From positions 124,001 through 188,000 of the forward strand of contig NZ_FTMD01000002.1 in the NCBI RefSeq assembly GCF_900156155.1: a DNA stretch of 64,000 nt. The letters run 5' to 3'. Positions 26,209 through 34,621 of the stretch are shown here, piece by piece. This DNA comes from Aromatoleum tolulyticum. Lineage in GTDB: Bacteria > Pseudomonadota > Gammaproteobacteria > Burkholderiales > Rhodocyclaceae. Position numbers and translations under genes: made by a program. How positions within the stretch are numbered: position 1 is the stretch's first letter; each line of letters starts with the position of its first letter. The notes beneath the pieces are model-generated. The model had not been told where the DNA came from and ran no database searches. It saw only the letters and a list, made by a program, of their open reading frames with translations.

Positions 26209-26223
26209 TATATGGTCCATATA
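26209..26223. promoter_or_regulatory. 15-bp perfect palindrome, probable operator of the parD-like/map operon
   Basis: TATATGG-T-CCATATA lies 11 bp before the ParD-like start. It is embedded in an AT-rich tract whose minus strand reads GATAATATATGGACCATATA, with TATAAT-like -10 sequence overlapping the dyad. Such placement is typical of autorepressed antitoxin operons. Confidence 0.7.
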
Positions 26224-26365
26224 TTATCATTGCCCGCTGATCCGATTATCTGGCGTTGCGAAAACACGCGGTCAGTTTCGTAGTTGACATAATACCAATT
26301 ATGGCGGTTTCAGATAGATCGGGGATCGCTTCAACACACTCGATCCGGACCGATCTTCGTTGCCC

Positions 26366-28606
26366 CTAATGAGCTCCCTTGACCTCGTCGCCGCCCGCCA
26401 GGTCCAGCGGACGTCCTTGGTCGGGCTGGCGATAGTCGCACACGCCGTCGGGAAAGATCTGTTCGAGTTGTGCCTTGTACGGCCTCATGTCCACCGGCTC
26501 ATACACGCCACCGTCGAGCGCGGCCGACACCGTCTGCAAGGCGCACTTGAAGCGGTCGCCGGTAATCCCGTCGCCGGCAACCATGCGCGAGCTGCTGTAG
26601 ATCGGATACGCCCGCATGCAGGCGCCTGCGGGACGCTGGTTCCAGTTGCCGTCCCAGACCCCGTCGCCCTTGAACATGATCCGGCCGCGAGCGTCGAAAC
26701 AGCGGTCGCCGGCCGTCCCCGGGCGAACTTCCGCCCACGACAGCTCGGGACGCGCACGTTTCGCGCGCAGCCACTGATCGATCGCGGCGAAAGCCCGGGG
26801 GGTCGGGTCGTAGGCCTTGTCGCTCATCCAGATCGCCTGATTGCCCGCATCGCCCTGGGCTTCGATCATCCGCGCCCGTGCGGAAAACGATGCCGCCGTG
26901 TGGTGCATGTCCAGTTCGGCTTCGAGGTACAGGCGCTCGTCGATGACCGGAATGTCGATGCGACCGAGGAAGACCTGGCCTGAACGATACGCAGCTGCGA
27001 TCGCTTCGAGGTCGCCCGCGAAGCGCGGCGCCGGACGAGCTCGATCGGGGCTCAGGTTGATGTTGTGAGCGCTCCAGGGTGAAAAGGCGCTCAGCTCGCT
27101 CTCGCCGCCGTCGATCAGCCAGTAATGCTCGCGCTGCATGTCTGCAGGCGGCTTCCAGCTGCCGACGCGGGCATTCAGCTGCAGGAACTGCTTCGGGCTG
27201 ATCCGCTTGTTCTGCAGCGCCCCGAGGCCGTATTGCACGCCGACGTTGTCCCACGGAATGCGCGCGTAGCCCTTCGCGTCGGTGCCGAAGAAACGCTTCA
27301 GATCCTCGAAGTAGCTCCAGCGTACTTGCTTGAACACGTCGCGCGTCAGATGCGATTCGAAATGCGCGAACCGCGGATTCAGGACGAGCGGCGTGAGCCC
27401 GCGCCAGCCCACCACGCATTCCGTGTCGCCTTTACGTTCGGGCACCGATTCGCCGCGCATCATGAAGGCCACGCGGGTCGTGACCTCGATCTTCATCAGA
27501 CCGCCCGAACTTTCATGGCGATTGCTGGCATTGAAGCCTTCGATCCAGCGCCGGTGTTCGGCCTTGCGCCAGGCGCGGTTGTTGCCGTCGGTGACGTCGA
27601 AGTAATACTCGAGCAGTTCGCAGTCGAACACCGGGATCGTCTGCGTGATCATGTCCGGATACGAATACTGGGCGATCGCCGCGTCGATCAGGCCGGGGCG
27701 GTTCTGCGCGAGGAGATATTGCTGGATCGCGCCCCCCGAGGCGCCCACGCCGACCGTGTAGTCGGGCTCGCCGTACAGCGCGACGAACTGCCGCTTGACG
27801 CGCAGTGCGGTGTCTTCCGCGAGCCAGATGTCGAAGTGGTTCCGGCTCGTCGTTCCCGTCGACGCGACGACCGCGTAGCCCTGCGCAAGCTGTTCGCGGC
27901 GATCATCGAGAACCGCCTTCACGCTCGCCCTGCCCTGTCGATGACCGATTCCAACCCCACCGTAGAACTGGTAGATCAGGCGACGGTTCCAGCGATCGGC
28001 GGCGGGAGCGTCGATGAGCTCGCGCGCGCCCTTGAGGACCGCGATGAGGTAGATGAAGCGGTTGATCGTGCCCATCTCGACACGCACGATGAAGGGTATG
28101 CGGGCACCATTGATTGTGATCGTGTCGACGTCCTCCGACTCGACGTTCCAGCGCGCAAAATGCTTCTCGCCCACCGGTTTGTAGAAGTACCAGGCTTTCG
28201 TCGGTGCCAGGCAATCCTTGCTGAAGGCCGCAGCCTTGCGCCTTCCGTCCGTGGTGTCGTCGCTGGAATCGACCGGCGTCCCTATCCCCTCCGAATTGTC
28301 CGCAAGCGGAACCCCCAGGCCCGAGTTTGCGGTGTCGCAGATGAAGGGATATTGGTTCGGGCCGGCAAACAGCGGCTCGCTCGGGCCGACCTGACCGAGC
28401 ATGATCGGAAAGCGGAAGGTTTCGGCCGGCCGTTCGAGGCGCGAAGGATGCGGTCCGGCATAGGGTTGGGCGGGCGCGCCGGCGTCAAAACCCGGCGGCA
28501 AGCCGACGACTTGGCGCTGGCCAAATTGTCCGCGCCCGTCGGACTGGCCGCCGACGGCGAATCCGACAAGGATCAGCCCCGGCCACAGCCATCTTTTTCT
28601 CTTCAT
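26366..28606 (-). CDS. Large exported DUF6351-like alpha/beta-hydrolase protein
   Basis: A 746-residue protein with a signal peptide (WLWPGLILVGFAVGG). A nucleophile-elbow-like GVGASGGAIQQYLLAQ lies at about residues 285-300, suggesting an alpha/beta hydrolase with Ser nucleophile in G-A-S-G-G. Other blocks are VVASTGTTSRNHFDIWL, IAQYSYPDMITQTIPVFDCELL, and a Trp-rich C-terminus (GVWDGNWNQRPAGACMRAYPIY). Overall it resembles the DUF6351 family, which has no assigned reaction. The ATG at 28606 has AGCAGGA at good spacing. It is divergent from the JAMM operon and otherwise alone. The family name is from memory. Confidence 0.75.
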   Translation of the reverse strand: MKRKRWLWPGLILVGFAVGGQSDGRGQFGQRQVVGLPPGFDAGAPAQPYAGPHPSRLERPAETFRFPIMLGQVGPSEPLFAGPNQYPFICDTANSGLGVPLADNSEGIGTPVDSSDDTTDGRRKAAAFSKDCLAPTKAWYFYKPVGEKHFARWNVESEDVDTITINGARIPFIVRVEMGTINRFIYLIAVLKGARELIDAPAADRWNRRLIYQFYGGVGIGHRQGRASVKAVLDDRREQLAQGYAVVASTGTTSRNHFDIWLAEDTALRVKRQFVALYGEPDYTVGVGASGGAIQQYLLAQNRPGLIDAAIAQYSYPDMITQTIPVFDCELLEYYFDVTDGNNRAWRKAEHRRWIEGFNASNRHESSGGLMKIEVTTRVAFMMRGESVPERKGDTECVVGWRGLTPLVLNPRFAHFESHLTRDVFKQVRWSYFEDLKRFFGTDAKGYARIPWDNVGVQYGLGALQNKRISPKQFLQLNARVGSWKPPADMQREHYWLIDGGESELSAFSPWSAHNINLSPDRARPAPRFAGDLEAIAAAYRSGQVFLGRIDIPVIDERLYLEAELDMHHTAASFSARARMIEAQGDAGNQAIWMSDKAYDPTPRAFAAIDQWLRAKRARPELSWAEVRPGTAGDRCFDARGRIMFKGDGVWDGNWNQRPAGACMRAYPIYSSSRMVAGDGITGDRFKCALQTVSAALDGGVYEPVDMRPYKAQLEQIFPDGVCDYRQPDQGRPLDLAGGDEVKGAH

Positions 28607-28819
28607 TATTGGCATCCTGCTGCGCATCCCGTCCGGCGGAGCCGTCCATGATTCATGTATAGATCACGGCTGGCCGGCTGCAACGCGCGACGCCTAGTAA
28701 CGAGCATCGGATAGAAATTTGCTTCGTCCGCGCCGCGGGCGCGAACTCCGGCCGCCCGATCGCATTCAAAAGTAGACGGATTTAGTCGACTATTGAAATT
28801 TGTGACGAGGGGCTCTTCC

Positions 28820-29236
28820 ATGACGACCTTGCGACTGCCACCCCCGCTGCGCGACACCATCCTTGCTGCGGCGCAGACGGGCTACCCCGACGAGGTGTGC
28901 GGTCTCCTGCTGGGACGGCAGGACGCCGGTGCCGTGACCGTGTGCGCCGTCCATCCCGCCCGCAACGTGCACCCGGAGCGCACCGCGGACCGTTTCCTGA
29001 TCGAGCCGCAGGATTATCTCGACGCCGAATACGCGGCCGCCGCCGATGGACTGCAGTTGGTCGGCGTGTGGCATTCCCATCCCGACCATCCGCCCCGGCC
29101 GTCGGATACGGATCGCGAATTCGCGTGGGCGGGCTGGTCCTATCCGATCGTCTCGGTCAATGCCGGCGTCGCCACCGAGTTGCGATCGTGGCGGCTGGAG
29201 GGCGAAACGTTCGGCGAAGAGGAGGTGCTGTCATGA
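28820..29236 (+). CDS. JAMM/M67 metalloprotease (Mec/QbsD-like)
   Basis: A 138-residue JAB1/MPN-domain metalloprotease. The full JAMM zinc motif is present: Glu25 in DEVCGLLLG, His85 and His87 in VWHSHPDHPPRPSDTD, with Ser95 and Asp98 at the exact HxH-x7-S-x2-D spacing. Bacterial members such as Mec and QbsD trim the C-terminus of ubiquitin-like sulfur-carrier proteins, releasing cysteine or exposing Gly-Gly. GAGGGG lies 8 nt before the ATG. It is coupled by ATGA to the carrier/E1 fusion and precedes a CysM-like gene. The natural substrate is therefore probably the Gly-Gly of the next gene product. Confidence 0.93.
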   Translation: MTTLRLPPPLRDTILAAAQTGYPDEVCGLLLGRQDAGAVTVCAVHPARNVHPERTADRFLIEPQDYLDAEYAAAADGLQLVGVWHSHPDHPPRPSDTDREFAWAGWSYPIVSVNAGVATELRSWRLEGETFGEEEVLS

Positions 29237-30684
29237 GCCACGTCATCGTTCGCATTCCGACGCCGTTGCGTTCCTATACCGGTGGCGCCGACGAAGTCGA
29301 GGTCGAGGCCGCCACGGTCGGCGATGCGCTGCAGGCCCTCGCCCGTCGCCACGAAGGACTACTGCCGCGCGTGTGTGCGGCGGATGGCTCGCTGCGCCCC
29401 TTCGTGAATGTCTACCTTGGCGCGGACAACGTGCGCGATCTGGGCGGGCTTGCGGCCGCCCTGCCCCATGACGGCGCCGTGCTTGCGATCGTTCCCGCGG
29501 TCGCGGGCGGTGCTGGTGGCGCACGCGAGCGGCGGATCGCCGAATTGAAGGCGAGCGTGCCCGAGATCGGTCCGCGCGAAGCGTTCGCCCAGCAGGCGCA
29601 AGGCGCCGCGCTGATCGACGTGCGCGAGGCGGACGAGATCGCCCAAGGCAGTCCCCGCGGCGCATTCCGCCTCGGTCGCGGCTTCCTCGAACTGCGCGTG
29701 GAGGAAGCCATTCCCGATACGGACCGGCCGCTGCTGGTGATGTGCGGCGGTGGTGTCCGCTCGCTGTTTGCGGCCGAGGACTTGCAGCGGCTCGGCTATC
29801 GCAAGGTCGCGTCCGTGGCGGGCGGCTTCTCGCGCTGGAAGGCCGAAGGCCTGCCCTTCGAGACCCCGCGCGGCCTCGATCCACACGCGCGCGAACGCTA
29901 TGCGCGGCACCTGACGATGCCGGAAATCGGGGAAGCCGGACAGCGGCGCCTGCTGGACAGCCGCGTGCTGCTGATCGGCGCCGGTGGTCTCGGGTCGCCG
30001 GCGGCCCTGTACCTCGCTGCGGCCGGAGTCGGCACGCTGGGCATTGTCGACCACGACGTCGTCGATCGTTCCAACCTGCAGCGGCAGATCCTGCACAACG
30101 ACGAGCGCATCGGCCAGCCCAAGGTCGACTCTGCGCGCCGCACGCTGCAGGGCCTCAACCCGTCCGTGAATGTCGCGACCTACGCCGAGCGCCTGACTTC
30201 GGCCAACGTCGAACGCATCCTCGAAGGCTACGACGTCGTCGTCGACGGCTCGGACAACTTCCCCACCCGCTACCTCGTCAACGACGCCTGCGTGCGCCTG
30301 CAGATCCCTTGCGTACACGGCTCGGTGTACCGCTTCGAAGGCCAGGTGACGGTGTTCTGGCCGCGTTATCCGGCGCGCCGCGGCCCGTGCTATCGCTGCC
30401 TCTATCCTGAGCCGCCCCCCGCCGAATTCGCGCCTTCGTGCGCCGACGCAGGCGTGCTCGGCGTGCTGCCCGGCGTCGTCGGGCTCCTCGAAGCGGTCGA
30501 GACAATCAAGCTGCTGCTCGATCTCGGCGACCCGCTGGTCGGGCGACTGCTGCATTACGACGCCCTGCGTGCACGCTTCGACGAATACCGCCTCGCCGCG
30601 AATCCCGACTGCGCGCTGTGCGCCGAAGGGCGCGCGTTCCCGGGCTACGTCGACTACGAAGCGTTCTGCGCGACGGCCGCGTAA
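29233..30684 (+). CDS. Fusion: ubiquitin-like MoaD/CysO domain - rhodanese - MoeB/ThiF E1-like enzyme
   Basis: A 483-residue single chain. Residues 1-93 form a MoaD/CysO-like ubiquitin fold ending IVPAVAGG, the exact C-terminal signature of a sulfur carrier. It is not a terminus here but is followed by AGGARERRI. Residues about 105-212 are a rhodanese domain with active Cys171 in MCGGGVRS. Residues about 216-483 are a MoeB/ThiF adenylyltransferase: nucleotide loop IGAGGLGSPAAL, acidic DGSDNFPTRY, and zinc knuckles CYRC and CALC. E1 activation would need the carrier Gly-Gly freed, presumably by the coupled JAMM protease, unless a separate carrier is used. The order carrier-rhodanese-E1 in one polypeptide is unusual. 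Confidence 0.9.
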   Translation: MSHVIVRIPTPLRSYTGGADEVEVEAATVGDALQALARRHEGLLPRVCAADGSLRPFVNVYLGADNVRDLGGLAAALPHDGAVLAIVPAVAGGAGGARERRIAELKASVPEIGPREAFAQQAQGAALIDVREADEIAQGSPRGAFRLGRGFLELRVEEAIPDTDRPLLVMCGGGVRSLFAAEDLQRLGYRKVASVAGGFSRWKAEGLPFETPRGLDPHARERYARHLTMPEIGEAGQRRLLDSRVLLIGAGGLGSPAALYLAAAGVGTLGIVDHDVVDRSNLQRQILHNDERIGQPKVDSARRTLQGLNPSVNVATYAERLTSANVERILEGYDVVVDGSDNFPTRYLVNDACVRLQIPCVHGSVYRFEGQVTVFWPRYPARRGPCYRCLYPEPPPAEFAPSCADAGVLGVLPGVVGLLEAVETIKLLLDLGDPLVGRLLHYDALRARFDEYRLAANPDCALCAEGRAFPGYVDYEAFCATAA

Positions 30685-30707
30685 GCGTGCCGCAACGGAA
30701 GACGGTC

Positions 30708-31646
30708 ATGGCAGCGATCCCGATCCGCGAATCCGCCCTGCTCTCCGGCGTCGGACACGTCCCGCTGGTCGAAATCCACGCCGCTCGCGAGCTGGCGCCG
30801 ACTTGCCGCGTGTTCGCCACCCTCGAAGGGGTGAATCCCGGCGGTTCGATCAAGGACCGGCCGGTCGTGCGCATGTTGATGAAGGCCATTCAGACCGGCC
30901 GCCTCGACGGCGGACGGCGGCTGCTCGATTCGTCGTCCGGCAATGCGGGAATCTCGTATGCCCTGTACGGCGCGGCGCTGGGCATACCGGTCACGCTGGT
31001 CGTGCCGGGCAATGCCAGCCGCGAACGCCTCGACCGCATCCGCGCCAGCGGCGCCGAACTGATCCTCACCGATCCGCTGGAAGGCTACGACTTTGCGGTA
31101 GCCGAGGCGCGCCGCCTCGCGCGCGTTCACCCCGAGCGCTACTGGTACTGCGACCAGTATTCGAACCCGGAGAACTGGCGCGCACATTACGACACCACCG
31201 GCCCGGAGCTGCTGCGGGGCGTCGTGGAGAGCACCGGGAAGCCGCCGGATGCGTTCGTTGCCGGCATCGGCACCGGCGGCACGCTCACGGGCGTCGCGCG
31301 CCGGCTCAAGGAAGTCCATCCGGCAACGATCGTGATCGCGGCGATCCCCGACGAATTCCCCGGCATCGAGGGCCTCAAGCCGCTCGGTCATCCGGGCGAC
31401 ATGGTGCCGGCGATCCTCGACGAGAGCCTGATCGACCGTCGGCTGCCCGTGCGCATGGAAGACGCGATCCCGATGTGCCGGAAACTCGCGAAAACCGGCC
31501 TGTTCGTCGGCCCGTCGGCCGGCGCGCTGGTGCATGTCGCATGCCGGGCGGCGGCCGAGGACGGCTTGCGCTGCATCGCGACGGTGCTGCCCGACACCGG
31601 TGAGCGCTACGTGTCGACCGGACTCTGGGCCGGCGAGGACGGATGA
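30708..31646 (+). CDS. PLP-dependent cysteine synthase, CysM-like
   Basis: A 312-residue fold-type II PLP enzyme. Lys49 in NPGGSIKDRP binds PLP, SSSGNAGIS is the substrate loop, and GIGTGGTLTGVARRLKE holds the phosphate. In mycobacteria CysM joins O-phosphoserine to a CysO-thiocarboxylate, and the JAMM protease Mec then releases cysteine. Gene order here (protease, carrier/E1, synthase) matches that pathway. Start ATG at 30708, 24 bp after the fusion gene; an in-frame GTG at 30687 lacks a ribosome binding site. An O-acetylserine or cystathionine specificity cannot be excluded from sequence. Confidence 0.9.
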   Translation: MAAIPIRESALLSGVGHVPLVEIHAARELAPTCRVFATLEGVNPGGSIKDRPVVRMLMKAIQTGRLDGGRRLLDSSSGNAGISYALYGAALGIPVTLVVPGNASRERLDRIRASGAELILTDPLEGYDFAVAEARRLARVHPERYWYCDQYSNPENWRAHYDTTGPELLRGVVESTGKPPDAFVAGIGTGGTLTGVARRLKEVHPATIVIAAIPDEFPGIEGLKPLGHPGDMVPAILDESLIDRRLPVRMEDAIPMCRKLAKTGLFVGPSAGALVHVACRAAAEDGLRCIATVLPDTGERYVSTGLWAGEDG

Positions 31647-31693
31647 CAGGGCAAGGGGAAGCGCAGGGAGCAACGAATGCATGGAGGTGTGAC

Positions 31694-32353
31694 ATGGCAC
31701 TGCGATTGGGCGACGATGCACCGGACTTCACGGCGGAAACGACCCAGGGAACGATCCGGTTTCACGAGTGGATCGGGGACGGGTGGGCGATCCTGTTCTC
31801 GCATCCGAAGGACTTCACCCCCGTCTGCACCACGGAGTTGGGCTATATGGCGGGACTCAAGGAGGAATTCGATAAGCGCAACACCAAGATCATCGGCCTG
31901 AGCGTTGACAGCATCAGCGACCACGACCGCTGGTCGAAGGACATCGAGGAGACGCAGGGGCACCGCGTCAATTACCCGCTGATCGGCGACCCGGAGCTCA
32001 AGGTGGCCAAGCTCTACGACATGATCCACCCCAACGCCAGCGGCAGCGCCCAGGACCGCACGGCGCAGGACAACCTGACGGTGCGTTCGGTGTTCGTGGT
32101 CGGGCCGGACAAGAAGATCAAGCTGATGCTCACCTACCCGATGAGCACCGGCCGCAACTTCGATGAAGTCCTGCGCGTGCTGGACTCGATCCAGCTCACG
32201 GCCAGGTACAAGGTGGCCACGCCGGTCAACTGGAAGGCGGGTGAGGACGTGATCATCGTGCCGTCGGTTTCCGACGCCGAGGCGAAGACCCGCTTCCCGG
32301 ACGGCTGGAAGGCTCCCAAGCCCTACCTGCGCATCGTTCCTCAACCCAAATAG
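31694..32353 (+). CDS. 1-Cys peroxiredoxin (Prx6 family)
   Basis: A 219-residue peroxidase. The peroxidatic Cys45 is in SHPKDFTPVCTTELG; no resolving Cys occurs later. The long C-terminal arm (NWKAGEDVIIVPSVSDAEA, then WKAPKPYLRIVPQPK) is typical of Prx6-type enzymes. Its Arg lies in NLTVRSVFVV. The ATG at 31694 has GGAGGT 4 nt upstream. It lies 47 bp after the cysteine synthase gene and is probably in the same operon, perhaps protecting sulfur intermediates or reducing peroxides; that link is inference. Confidence 0.95.
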   Translation: MALRLGDDAPDFTAETTQGTIRFHEWIGDGWAILFSHPKDFTPVCTTELGYMAGLKEEFDKRNTKIIGLSVDSISDHDRWSKDIEETQGHRVNYPLIGDPELKVAKLYDMIHPNASGSAQDRTAQDNLTVRSVFVVGPDKKIKLMLTYPMSTGRNFDEVLRVLDSIQLTARYKVATPVNWKAGEDVIIVPSVSDAEAKTRFPDGWKAPKPYLRIVPQPK

Positions 32354-32441
32354 GAGTGGTGAATGTGCGGCCGGCTCTTGCGGTCTGTCGGCAAGGTGCT
32401 CTATACAGGGAATGACCAGCCTTGAAGCCGAGGAGCCGATC

Positions 32442-32870
32442 ATGCCAAAGAAAGCCATAGCTCACGAGTCGGCGCATGCGCCGCCGGTCGAGCCTGCACC
32501 CGACGAATCGCGCGCGACATGGCCGTTTGCCGACGTAACGGCGGCCTGGATGGGGATGCCATGGGTCAACCTGTGGATGCAGTCCTGGGCAACGTGGCTC
32601 GGACAGCACGGCCCGGAGAGTGCACCGGCGCGCGCTTCCGGGCGCGCCCGGTCGCCACGCCCGGAGCGCCGGCATGCGGAGCTCCCGTGGGTTCCCAAGA
32701 TCGAATCGACGGTCATTCCCTTCTGCCGCTCGGAAGACGAGCCGGGGACGGAGGCGACGAGGTTGTCGATGCGCGTGCGCGTGCCGACATTGCCCTGGAT
32801 GGGCGGCAGCAACGTGATCTCCATCGATACCGTGATGCCCCACGGACCGGACAAGAAGCACGACGACTGA
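32442..32870 (+). CDS. Small protein with Trp-rich central segment, unknown
   Basis: About 142 residues. The N-terminal 30 residues are charged and disordered. A short amphipathic segment follows with seven Trp/Met (AWMGMPWVNLWMQSWATWLG). The C-terminal half has a basic linker and a beta-like stretch (ATRLSMRVRVPTLPWMGG). GAGGAG lies 7 nt before the ATG. No family recognised. The Trp/Met helix could bind a membrane or a lipid or PHA granule. Its neighbours are unrelated (peroxiredoxin, LemA). Confidence 0.55.
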   Translation: MPKKAIAHESAHAPPVEPAPDESRATWPFADVTAAWMGMPWVNLWMQSWATWLGQHGPESAPARASGRARSPRPERRHAELPWVPKIESTVIPFCRSEDEPGTEATRLSMRVRVPTLPWMGGSNVISIDTVMPHGPDKKHDD

Positions 32871-33032
32871 GCGGATAGGCCGCCTCCCGCTGCGCACTGT
32901 GTTGCCGCCGTCGTCGCAATCGGCGCGCGGCGGGTTATCATCACTCCCGCATATCGGGTGTCGCGGCAGTCATAGGCTGCGCGCGACTCATTGACCCGCC
33001 TGATGCGGCTGACCTGATCCTGGGAGTGTGAC

Positions 33033-33653
33033 GTGTCGAGATCCTTCTTGCGCCGCCTTGCTTCGGCCACCGCTGTTGTGGCTGCGCTGAGCACCGCCGG
33101 CTGCGGCTACAACGATTTCCAGCGCCTTGACGAGCAAAGCAAGGCTGCCTGGGCCGAGGTGCTGAACCAGTATCAGCGGCGCGCCGACCTGATTCCCAAC
33201 CTCGTCGCGACCGTCAAGGGCGAGGCGAACTTCGAACAGGAAACGCTGACACGAGTGATCGAGGCACGGGCGAAAGCGACCTCGATCCAGCTCACCCCCG
33301 AAATGCTCGCCGACCCGCAGGCGATGGAACGCTTCCAGCAGGCACAGGGCCAGTTGGGCAGCGCGCTGTCGCGCCTGCTCGTCGTTGCCGAGAACTACCC
33401 GAACCTGAAGGCCAACCAGGCCTTCCAGGATCTGCGCGTGCAGCTCGAAGGCACCGAGAACCGCATCACCGTCGCGCGCAACGGCTACATCAAGACCGTG
33501 CAGGAATACAACGTCCTCGCCCGCAGCTTTCCGACGAACCTGACCGCGATGGTGTTCAGCTACGCGCCCAAGGTCGGATTCACCGTCGCGAACGAGCAGG
33601 AGATCTCGCGGCCCCCGGCAGTGGAATTCGGCGGTGGCGCGCCCAAGCGCTGA
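33033..33653 (+). CDS. LemA-family lipoprotein
   Basis: A 206-residue lipoprotein with lipobox STAGC (Cys24). The mature protein has the LemA core: YNDFQRLDEQSKAAWAEVLNQYQRRADLIPNLVATVKG, then NLKANQAFQDLRVQLEGTENRITVARNGYI and YNVLARSFPTN. It starts with GTG at 33033 preceded by GGGAG. LemA proteins are membrane-anchored helical bundles of unknown mechanism. They commonly pair with TPM-domain (YgcG-like) proteins, exactly as here. Confidence 0.93.
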   Translation: MSRSFLRRLASATAVVAALSTAGCGYNDFQRLDEQSKAAWAEVLNQYQRRADLIPNLVATVKGEANFEQETLTRVIEARAKATSIQLTPEMLADPQAMERFQQAQGQLGSALSRLLVVAENYPNLKANQAFQDLRVQLEGTENRITVARNGYIKTVQEYNVLARSFPTNLTAMVFSYAPKVGFTVANEQEISRPPAVEFGGGAPKR

Positions 33654-33675
33654 AGCCGTCAGTCCCCCTGCCCCG

Positions 33676-34590
33676 ATGCCGATCGTCGCCCGTCCCATGC
33701 TTGCGCTGGATTACGCCCTGCGCCTGGCGATGTGCGTCCTTGCGCTGCTGCTGTGGCCGGGCGCGGCAGGCGCGCAGGAACTGATTCCGGTTCCCCAGCT
33801 GACGGCACGCGTCATCGACCAGACGGGAACCCTGTCGTCCGCCGAGCGGCAGGCGCTCGAAGACAAGCTGGCCCGATTCGAAACCGAGCGCGGCAGCCAG
33901 CTTGTCGTCCTGGTCGTGCCGACGACGGCGCCCGAGGACATCGCCGCCTTCGCCTATCGCGTCGCGGCGGACTGGAAGATCGGCCGGCGCGACGTCGGCG
34001 ACGGCCTCCTGCTGGTCGTCGCGAAGGAAGACCGGCGCGTGCGCATCGAGGTCGCGCGCGCGCTCGAAGGCGCGGTGCCCGACCTGGCCGCCTTCCACAT
34101 CATCGACCGCGCCATCACGCCCGCCTTCCGCGAAGGCCGGTTCGCCGCCGGTATCGACGCCGGCGTGGATGCGCTGATGGCACGCATCCGCGGCGAAAAC
34201 CTGGCCCTGCCCGAGCCCGACACCCGCGACTCGCGCGGATTCGGTTCGCTGCAGGACGTCGCCGTCTTCCTCATGTTCGGCGTGCCCATCGTCGGCGGCA
34301 TGCTCGTCGCGGTCCTGGGCCGCAAGCTCGGCGCCCTGGCAACTGGCGGCGTCTTCGGCCTCCTCGCGAAATTCCTGCTCGGCAGCTTCGTGCTGGGCAT
34401 CATCGTCGCCGTCCTCGCCATCGTGTTCGTCTTCGTGCTCGGCACCGGCGGTGGCGGGCGCGGTGGCCGCGGCGGTCCCGGCGGACCGATCATCTGGGGC
34501 GGCGGAGGACGAGGCGGCTTCGGCGGCGGCGGTTTCGGCTCGGGCGGCGGTGGAAGTTTCGGCGGTGGAGGCGCGTCCGGGCGATGGTAG
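33676..34590 (+). CDS. TPM-domain (YgcG-like) membrane protein
   Basis: About 304 residues. A signal peptide (CVLALLLWPGAAGAQE) precedes a TPM/DUF477 domain (VIDQTGTLSSAERQALEDKLARFE, then VAADWKIGRRDVGDGLLLVV, FREGRFAAGIDAGVDALM). Two hydrophobic helices follow (VFLMFGVPIVGGMLVAVLG, FLLGSFVLGIIVAVLAIVFVFVLG), ending in a long Gly-rich low-complexity tail. The domain is periplasmic, anchored near the C-terminus. It follows lemA at 22 bp. An upstream GTG at 33634 is an alternative start. Confidence 0.9.
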   Translation: MPIVARPMLALDYALRLAMCVLALLLWPGAAGAQELIPVPQLTARVIDQTGTLSSAERQALEDKLARFETERGSQLVVLVVPTTAPEDIAAFAYRVAADWKIGRRDVGDGLLLVVAKEDRRVRIEVARALEGAVPDLAAFHIIDRAITPAFREGRFAAGIDAGVDALMARIRGENLALPEPDTRDSRGFGSLQDVAVFLMFGVPIVGGMLVAVLGRKLGALATGGVFGLLAKFLLGSFVLGIIVAVLAIVFVFVLGTGGGGRGGRGGPGGPIIWGGGGRGGFGGGGFGSGGGGSFGGGGASGRW

Positions 34591-34621
34591 CGAAGATGAA
34601 TCCGGCAACCGGGGGATGTCG

